A DNA stretch of 64,000 nt. Source: Marinobacter subterrani. GTDB taxonomy: Bacteria > Pseudomonadota > Gammaproteobacteria > Pseudomonadales > Oleiphilaceae. Below are positions 59,381 to 64,000 of the stretch, in pieces (position 1 is the first letter of the stretch; every line of letters starts with the position of its first letter). The stretch spans positions 124,001 through 188,000 of the forward strand of contig NZ_LFBU01000001.1 of assembly GCF_001045555.1 (NCBI RefSeq). Reading direction: 5' to 3'. Both the position numbers and the translations under genes were made by a program. Below the pieces are notes generated by a model that was not told where the DNA came from, ran no database searches, and saw only the letters and a list, made by a program, of their open reading frames with translations.

Positions 59381-59872
59381 TGGCTTTCATCTCCTCCGCC
59401 AGTTGTTCCGCCTGGTGGTACCACCACACCAGGTCATCCAGGTCCATCTCCAGCAGCTCCAGCGGGCTGAACCCGGTGAAAGCCACCGCCACGGAGCGGA
59501 CTAGCGCCGCCCAGTCCGCGGGGGCCTCGGCAAAAAAGGCTTCATCGCTTCCAGGCATAGCACGATGTCGCGCCCGTCCATCTCGTCACAGGCGTGCGGC
59601 GGGATGCCGGCCAGCTTGGCCACCAGGGCCATGGACTTGCCCATCTCGCCCTCGGCCTTGTCCAGCGCCTTCAGGTGCTTGCCCTTGACCTTCTTGGGCA
59701 GGGTCAGCGCCTCCAGGGTGCGCTCGCCGTCCAGCTTGCTGGCGGTGAACACCAGCGGCTCGGACAGCGCCACCTTGAGGGCGTCGCCGGTGTCCTCGAT
59801 GCGCGCCAGCTCCTCCTCGGTCAGGTCGATGTCGTCACTGGCGGCGTAGATCGCCTCGATCGCGTTGCTCAT
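59373..59872 (-). CDS. Tail assembly chaperone gp41-41' frameshift product
   Basis: Predicted long form made by a -1 shift at T_TTT_TTG (59531-59537). The first about 114 residues are shared with gp41, then about 52 residues from the second frame (AEAPADWAALVRSVAVAF onward, ending LAEEMKANG). The second frame alone would give only 61 residues with no good ribosome site. G/GT-type pairs are known to chaperone the tape measure in most long-tailed phages, and the Mu family uses the same arrangement. Ratio of products unknown. Confidence 0.8.
59496..59537 (-). promoter_or_regulatory. Programmed -1 frameshift signal in gp41
   Basis: Minus-strand slippery heptamer TTTTTTG (59531-59537) in the correct X_XXY_YYZ register. 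An 11-base spacer is followed by a hairpin at 59496-59519: GCGGACTGG pairs with CTAGTCCGC around a 6-base loop (8 Watson-Crick pairs plus one G-U). The zero-frame stop codon is inside the hairpin. Confidence 0.82.
59501..59872 (-). CDS. Tail assembly chaperone, short form (Mu gp41)
   Basis: A 123-residue protein of the phage tail assembly E/41/14 family: DDIDLTEEELARIEDTGDAL at the start and LPKKVKGKHLKALDKAEGEM in the middle; the C-terminal half includes SMALVAKLAGIPPHACDEMD. It lies between the tail tube and the tape measure as in Mu. Translation in frame zero ends at a TAG inside the predicted stimulatory hairpin. Confidence 0.9.
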   Translation of the reverse strand: MSNAIEAIYAASDDIDLTEEELARIEDTGDALKVALSEPLVFTASKLDGERTLEALTLPKKVKGKHLKALDKAEGEMGKSMALVAKLAGIPPHACDEMDGRDIVLCLEAMKPFLPRPPRTGRR

Positions 59873-59875
59873 GTG

Positions 59876-60232
59876 TTAAACCCTCTCGCAGGTGCGGGCG
59901 GCTAGGTTCAGACGGATCTGGCCCTCGCCGCTGTTCAGTTCCGCTGTCTCGGTCACGAACGCCCCGGTCAGCATGTAGTCCTGGCCGTTGTCGCACTCGA
60001 ACAGCACGGTGGCATCGCGGATCTTGCCGATCTCGATGATGTCCAGCTCCTCGGTGTGCAGCACGGTGGCCTGCAGCGTCGGGGCCACCGGCTCCTCGCT
60101 GTAGTACACGCGCCGGCCGGCCATCTTGGTGGCGCGGTTTACGCCACCCGGGTTCAGCGTGGCGCCGCGTTCGGTGGGGAACTCCTGGCCATCCACGCGG
60201 ATGGTTGCTACCCCTGTGATTCGTCCGCTCAT
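59876..60232 (-). CDS. Phage tail tube protein (Mu gp40 / M)
   Basis: A 118-residue protein; MSGRITGVATIRVDGQEFPT and LNPGGVNRATKMAGRRVYYS are the Tail_tube family signatures, with GAFVTETAELNSGEGQIRLN at the end. It polymerises inside the contractile sheath. It starts 39 bases after the sheath gene. Confidence 0.93.
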   Translation of the reverse strand: MSGRITGVATIRVDGQEFPTERGATLNPGGVNRATKMAGRRVYYSEEPVAPTLQATVLHTEELDIIEIGKIRDATVLFECDNGQDYMLTGAFVTETAELNSGEGQIRLNLAARTCERV

Positions 60233-60271
60233 GGGTGTTTACCCTCCTGTTACACGGTGGTTAACCGGCGC

Positions 60272-61759
60272 TTAGCGCCGGAACTGGGTCTGCTGGGCAT
60301 GCACGCGGTACTGGCCGATCAGCATGGGCTGGTCGATCACGTTCAGCCGGCCCGGGTCGTTCGGGTCGATGCTCGCCTGCAGGCTCTCGGAATAGCCGGC
60401 GTAGTCGCGTACCCAGCCAAAGGCCCCCATCAGCGTTAGCCGGTAGAGGTTCAGCAGCTCGGTGCGGGCCACCTTGGGCGTCATGATCGGCTGGCTAGGG
60501 TCGTAGAACTCGCGGTCCTCGTCGGCGGCCAGCTTGTGGCGTGGGTACTTCTGCGCGAACAGGCTGATCTGCTCGAAGCGGATGCGCTCCAGCGTTTCCG
60601 GCGTGTTGATGTCCAGGTAGGAGTCGTCCGCCACGCCGCTGGCGTTCTCCTGGTAGGTCGTGATCTGGCGCTCGATCTGCACGCTGCCGTCGCTCGCCAC
60701 GGTGTAGGTGGCAATGCCATCAAACAGCAGCAGGTTGCGCTCGGCATCGCTCCAGCGCACGTCCTCCGCCGGCGGAATCAGGCCGGGCATGGTCAGCCGC
60801 TGCAGCGGCCGGGCCGGGTCGATGGCCAGGGACTTGGCCGCCACGATGGCGTTGGTCGCCGCCCACAACCAGGTGGGGGTCGGCGCCAGGTTGGTGCCCA
60901 TGATGGTCACGTGCGGCGAGTTGCGGCCGCTTCCCAGGGTGCCGGTGTCGCTGTGGTTACCCCGGTAGGCGCAGAACGCCCGGCCACCGATCTGGCGCAT
61001 GGGGCCGTAGCGGTCGGACAGCTCGGCCTCGATCGCGTCCAGGCTGGTGGCGTCGGTGTAGGGCAGGCAGATCCAGTTCCACCACTCGCTGCCCATGGCG
61101 GCGATCACCGGGTCCAGGCTCGGATTGACCGCGCCACCGGTCGGCTGCACGTAGGTCAGGCCCAGGCCACCGGGGCGCTGCTCGCCCTTCACGCTGTCGC
61201 GCAGGTCGATGTCGTCGCCGGTTTCACCACCCCAGCGGCAGGTCACGTTCACCTGGTTGGTAATAGTGGCGTCCACTGCGGCCGTTACCGGCACGCGGTC
61301 GTCAGCGTTGATGGCATCGACCATCGCCTGGGCCACCACGTCCGGGGTGTCGCCTCCAGCCATCTCGACCCACACGCGGCGTCCGGCGATGTAAAGCGCC
61401 AGCGGGCGGGTGTCGGTCGGGGCGGTGTCGATGGTGATGTTGCCTTCCGCCTTCGCGGCGGTGGCGGCATCTTCCAGGGGAATCGCCCAGGTCTCGGTGT
61501 AGAGGTCCACTTCCTTGATCGCACGCATCTGCTCGGCCAGCATGGAGGCCCGGCCGAACAGCTCGTCGGCTTGTTCCTTGCTGGTCACGCGCACCAGGCT
61601 GCCGGCCGCTTGGCTGCCGCCGGCCAGCTTTTGGCCGATCACCAGCAGCTTGCCCATGAACACGGAATTGCCCGCCAGGCGGTTGTCGAACTCGATGTAC
61701 CAGCCCGGCACCCGCAGGGCTGACGGAATCTCATTGAATACGGTTGCGCTGATCGGCAT
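60272..61759 (-). CDS. Phage tail sheath protein (Mu gpL)
   Basis: Contractile sheath subunit of 495 residues. Typical segments are FNEIPSALRVPGWYIEFDNR, MGSEWWNWICLPYTDATSLD, HVTIMGTNLAPTPTWLWAAT and, near the C-terminus, YRLTLMGAFGWVRDYAGYSE. The presence of sheath and tube proves a myovirus-type tail. Its ATG overlaps the stop of the gp38-like gene. Confidence 0.95.
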   Translation of the reverse strand: MPISATVFNEIPSALRVPGWYIEFDNRLAGNSVFMGKLLVIGQKLAGGSQAAGSLVRVTSKEQADELFGRASMLAEQMRAIKEVDLYTETWAIPLEDAATAAKAEGNITIDTAPTDTRPLALYIAGRRVWVEMAGGDTPDVVAQAMVDAINADDRVPVTAAVDATITNQVNVTCRWGGETGDDIDLRDSVKGEQRPGGLGLTYVQPTGGAVNPSLDPVIAAMGSEWWNWICLPYTDATSLDAIEAELSDRYGPMRQIGGRAFCAYRGNHSDTGTLGSGRNSPHVTIMGTNLAPTPTWLWAATNAIVAAKSLAIDPARPLQRLTMPGLIPPAEDVRWSDAERNLLLFDGIATYTVASDGSVQIERQITTYQENASGVADDSYLDINTPETLERIRFEQISLFAQKYPRHKLAADEDREFYDPSQPIMTPKVARTELLNLYRLTLMGAFGWVRDYAGYSESLQASIDPNDPGRLNVIDQPMLIGQYRVHAQQTQFRR

Positions 61760-61977
61760 CAGTCAGCCTCCTTCTGCTTGGTGGCTTCGCCCTGGGGCTT
61801 GGCCTTGGTTTTCGCCGGCGGCTTGGCCTCGACGATCGAACCCTCCGCCTTACGGCGCACCCAGTGCCCGCTCCAGTCCACCCAGGCACCCTCGGCGGGC
61901 AGCGGGCGGCCGTTTTGCGGCTGGCGCACCACCAGGCCCTCGCGGGCCGGTTTGATGTATCGCTTGATCACGGTCAT
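61759..61977 (-). CDS. Mu gp38-like small protein (DUF2635)
   Basis: A 72-residue protein: IKRYIKPAREGLVVRQPQNG and LPAEGAWVDWSGHWVRRKAE are the DUF2635 pattern; the C-terminus is Lys/Ala/Glu-rich. Found between gp37 and the sheath gene in Mu relatives; role unknown. ATGA overlaps on both sides. Confidence 0.88.
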   Translation of the reverse strand: MTVIKRYIKPAREGLVVRQPQNGRPLPAEGAWVDWSGHWVRRKAEGSIVEAKPPAKTKAKPQGEATKQKEAD

Positions 61978-62525
61978 GTCTCCTCGTTACCCGTGGGGAT
62001 CTCGGTGTAGCTCTCGGTGTCCGGGCCATCGCCCACCTGGTGGGTGGCGCTGTAGATGGCAAAGTCGGCCAGATCCGAGATATCGGTAGCCCTCAGGGTC
62101 AGGGCTTGCTGCCAGCTGACTGCCCAGAGCGCTATGCCCTGGCGGTCAGCGGGGCCGCTGTACAGGTTCTCGGCGGCCACGTTTTCCGGGCGCTGGGTGT
62201 TGTCCAGCCCCCAGCGGTTGTCCTTGATGCAGCGCAGCAACGCTTCGGTGTAGTCCAGGGCGATGACGTCCCGCGACACACCCGGCGCATCGCTGGCCAC
62301 CACGTAAGCCACCCACCGCACCGTGACCTGGTTGACCCGGTTACGGGCGGCCTCCGGTATCTGCACAGCGGCTACCAGCACAGCGGGCGCGCGACGGCTC
62401 CACCGCTTCAGCTCCTGGAGGTCGAAACGACCGCCATGGGCCTGGCAATCCTTCAGCTCGGGCAGTGCCTTGGCGATGGCGGCGACGATGGCGTCGCGGG
62501 TCAGGTTGATGTCACCGGTGTTCAT
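61974..62525 (-). CDS. Mu gp37-like protein (DUF1834)
   Basis: A 183-residue protein with AIVAAIAKALPELKDCQAHG at the start and RRAPAVLVAAVQIPEAARNR in the middle, matching the DUF1834/gp37 family found just upstream of DUF2635 and the sheath. Thought to be a neck or tail terminator-like structural protein; not proven. Overlaps the gpG-like gene by 4 bases. Confidence 0.87.
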   Translation of the reverse strand: MNTGDINLTRDAIVAAIAKALPELKDCQAHGGRFDLQELKRWSRRAPAVLVAAVQIPEAARNRVNQVTVRWVAYVVASDAPGVSRDVIALDYTEALLRCIKDNRWGLDNTQRPENVAAENLYSGPADRQGIALWAVSWQQALTLRATDISDLADFAIYSATHQVGDGPDTESYTEIPTGNEET

Positions 62526-62983
62526 GCCTGCTCCAGGTGCCGATCCAGCCAGCGGTCAGCGACCGCCTGGATCTCGGCCAGGTTGTCATTGGAAAAGCCC
62601 AGGTAAGGACGCGCAGGGATGCCAGCAGGGCCCGGCGCCATGCCGGCCTCACCGCCTTCCTGGTGGATCCGCGCGTAGATCAGGTTCGAGCCCACCTCTA
62701 CCTGGTCGTTCTGGACATCAAAGGTGATGCTGTCGCTGAGGTCGCCTTCGCCCTGAAGCAGCGATTGGCCGCCATGCCGACTCTTTGCGTAGTCCGGCGT
62801 CCACGTTGCCCAGGGGACGCCATCTGGCGACTCTTGATCCTCGCTGAGCCGACGCCGGGTCTGACTCTCCACGAGACTGCCAAGCTGCTCACCGAGCACC
62901 CGCCGGTCCGGGTTGGCCAGGCGACCGATCCGGGCCTGCAGCCGCTCAATGTCGGAGAAATCCGTACGCAGAGACACACTCAT
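62522..62983 (-). CDS. Phage virion morphogenesis protein (Mu gpG type)
   Basis: A 153-residue protein from the ATG with a perfect AGGAGG upstream. LVESQTRRRLSEDQESPDG, WATWTPDYAKSRHGGQSLL and NLIYARIHQEGGEAGMAPG are hallmark segments of the Phage_tail_S / gpG family (tail completion, joining tail to head). In Mu gene G lies upstream of I and T; here it is between gp36 and gp37, so the module is arranged differently. Confidence 0.9.
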   Translation of the reverse strand: MSVSLRTDFSDIERLQARIGRLANPDRRVLGEQLGSLVESQTRRRLSEDQESPDGVPWATWTPDYAKSRHGGQSLLQGEGDLSDSITFDVQNDQVEVGSNLIYARIHQEGGEAGMAPGPAGIPARPYLGFSNDNLAEIQAVADRWLDRHLEQA

Positions 62984-63396
62984 GTGAGCCTCCTGTCGCG
63001 GCCCCACCGGCGTGGGCGGGAGCTGATCTCGGGTTTGATGCTGACCGGCGAGGCTTGCTGAATACCCAGGCTCACTTCACCGCGGGCGATCAACTTCAGC
63101 AGCTGGACGGCCTTCTCTCGCCGGGTCTGACGGTGTTCGGTCGCGGTGTCCGCCTCTGGTGACAAGGTGTCGAAGGCGATGTCCACAGCCAGCTTGGTCA
63201 GGATGCGCGGAACCATAGGCAGCGGCAGCTGGTACTGCTGTCCGACGTAGGTGTCGATTTCGGCATCGGCATCCGCCAGGGCCTGCTCCACCACGTCGGC
63301 ATCCACCTGGCCGTCGCCGTCCCGATCGGCAGCGATCAGCAGGGCGTCCGTGCCGAACCGGTCGAGCAGATTCTGCAGCGTGGCGTAGACAGCCAT
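62980..63396 (-). CDS. Mu gp36-like protein (DUF1320)
   Basis: A 138-residue protein: MAVYATLQNLLDRFGTDALL, ADADAEIDTYVGQQYQLPLP and LTKLAVDIAFDTLS are the gp36/DUF1320 signatures. Probably a head-tail connector component by position after the capsid. ATGA overlap with the gpG-like gene. Confidence 0.9.
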   Translation of the reverse strand: MAVYATLQNLLDRFGTDALLIAADRDGDGQVDADVVEQALADADAEIDTYVGQQYQLPLPMVPRILTKLAVDIAFDTLSPEADTATEHRQTRREKAVQLLKLIARGEVSLGIQQASPVSIKPEISSRPRRWGRDRRLT

Positions 63397-63397
63397 G

Positions 63398-63859
63398 TCA
63401 GCCTTCCTGGCCTGAGTCTGCGGTCACCGGACGAACCACCAGGCGCGGCTCTTCCTCGATGGCCTGCAGCTGCTCGTCGGTGAGCCGGCGGATGTCCAGG
63501 ATGGTTTCGGTACGACCGAACTGGAAGCCGGCCCGGCGGAAGCTGGGGGTGATGGAACGGACCGCGATCCGTTTCACTTCCTCGGACGCCGAGGACTTCT
63601 CCTGGTCGCCCGCTTTCGGTTGCGCTTCCGGATCCTTGGTGTCGCCACTGTTGCCCCCATCCGCCGGTGATCCCTGGTCGCTTCCTGCGGTGTCCTGAGC
63701 TGGCGTCTCGCCCTGGCTCTGCTCACCCTGGCCCTGAGTCACTTCCTCGGGCTTGGCGGTGTCCTGAATCTGGGTGTTGTCCGTATCGGCAGCGGTGTCC
63801 TTGCTGGCCTGGGTGACCTGCTTGGTGGACCGTGCTTTGCTGGTCTTGGTGGCAGCCAT
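63398..63859 (-). CDS. FluMu_N domain head-region protein (Mu gp35-like)
   Basis: A 153-residue protein started at MAATKTSKARSTKQ. The first about 95 residues are low-complexity, rich in Gln, Asp, Thr, Gly and Ser, probably disordered. The C-terminal about 50 residues (IAVRSITPSFRRAGFQFGRT, then ILDIRRLTDEQLQAIEEEP) match the FluMu N-terminal domain seen next to gpT in Mu-like prophages. Function unknown. Confidence 0.82.
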   Translation of the reverse strand: MAATKTSKARSTKQVTQASKDTAADTDNTQIQDTAKPEEVTQGQGEQSQGETPAQDTAGSDQGSPADGGNSGDTKDPEAQPKAGDQEKSSASEEVKRIAVRSITPSFRRAGFQFGRTETILDIRRLTDEQLQAIEEEPRLVVRPVTADSGQEG

Positions 63860-63939
63860 GGTGCCCTCCCAAATGATGGTTGTTTTCAAAAATGGCCAGG
63901 CACGGGCCCGGCCATTTTCAGATCACGCACTGCCCGGGC

Positions 63940-64000
63940 TTAGCCCTGACCTGTGGAGCCGTAGGCCATCTGCCAGAAACTGAACCCGGCAGCACCACGG
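63940..64000 (-). CDS. Major capsid protein gpT, C-terminal end (rest outside window)
   Basis: Only the last 19 residues are visible, RGAAGFSFWQMAYGSTGQG and stop, read from the window edge. The FWQMAYGS ending is characteristic of Mu gpT major head subunits, and its position just before gp35/gp36 agrees. Confidence 0.75.
   Translation of the reverse strand, partial: RGAAGFSFWQMAYGSTGQG

Larger units (their letters stand above)
49529..64000 (-). mobile_element. Mu-like prophage, right-end part (late head and tail genes), continuing beyond the window
   Basis: From here on gene order and families follow Mu from gpT through the tail fibre chaperone, almost all on the minus strand with ATGA-type overlaps. 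The sheath and tube genes show a contractile tail. The exact end lies somewhere between the tRNA terminator and the last phage gene (49529-49668); that stretch has no gene and I cannot fix the terminal TG/CA dinucleotides or the target duplication. Integrase/transposase, regulators, lysis, terminase and portal genes are not in the window, so completeness is unknown. Confidence 0.9.

Noticed and set aside
60536..61723. 395-residue open frame antisense to the tail sheath gene
   Set aside because: Sheath is unmistakable on the minus strand; the plus-strand frame is rich in Gly/His/Val/Gln with no recognisable family or ribosome site.

Overview
The window is a piece of a gammaproteobacterial chromosome. 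The protein sequences and gene order (eno-ftsB-ispD-ispF-truD-surE-pcm-DUF368-nlpD-rpoS, rsxABCDGE, purMN-hda, ampDE, pepA-holC-valS, lptFG, alaS-lysC-csrA-tRNA-Ser) look most like Marinobacter, a marine member of this class. The genus is inferred from recalled sequence character, not from a search.

From 1 to 49.5 kb the content is core chromosome. (a) 0-8.9 kb: a rightward run covering glycolysis (eno), division (ftsB), isoprenoid synthesis (ispD, ispF), tRNA pseudouridylation (truD), repair and survival genes (surE, pcm), a PopT-like DUF368 lipid-carrier transporter, nlpD, rpoS and a secreted chalcone-isomerase-like protein. (b) 8.9-17.2 kb: a leftward operon metG-rsxABCDGE-nth. (c) 17.4-21.3 kb: mrp, dcd, a DUF416 gene and avtA, with a complex palindromic element between mrp and dcd. 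(d) 21.3-28.7 kb: a DUF3108 protein and purMN leftward, facing DUF2066, a PgsA-like enzyme, hda, an orphan ParA and yqcC, then nadC leftward. (e) 28.9-35 kb: a DUF1631 protein, ampD-ampE and a chemoreceptor with a recognisable sigma-28 promoter. (f) 35-41.6 kb: a leftward set pepA-holC-valS-panE-cobalamin adenosyltransferase. (g) 41.8-49.5 kb: lptF-lptG, an RDD protein (leftward), alaS, lysC, csrA, then tRNA-Ser(GCU) and two identical tRNA-Arg(ACG) genes closed by a strong terminator.

From about 49.5 kb to the window end lies the tail and late-head part of a Mu-like contractile-tailed prophage. It is read leftward and enters from the right with the last codons of the gpT major capsid gene. 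The order is gpT, a FluMu_N protein, gp36 (DUF1320), gpG-like protein, gp37 (DUF1834), gp38 (DUF2635), sheath L, tail tube M, frameshifting chaperone gp41/41', tape measure gp42, N, P (gp44), gp45, gp46, baseplate J (gp47), gp48, tail fibre, fibre chaperone and a papain-like hydrolase. Start and stop codons overlap throughout, as expected for one late transcript. One gene breaks the pattern: a 247-residue membrane-anchored protein on the opposite strand between the tape measure and N genes, a typical position for a moron expressed in the lysogen. Transposase, repressor, terminase, portal and lysis genes would lie to the right of the window.

Most notable signals: the opposite-strand moron at 56.7 kb; a complete -1 frameshift cassette (slippery heptamer plus hairpin holding the zero-frame stop) in gp41; an eight-A tract in nlpD that joins two reading frames through a perfect A_AAA_AAA heptamer; the nested palindrome at 18.6 kb; and a PgsA-like gene translationally coupled to hda.
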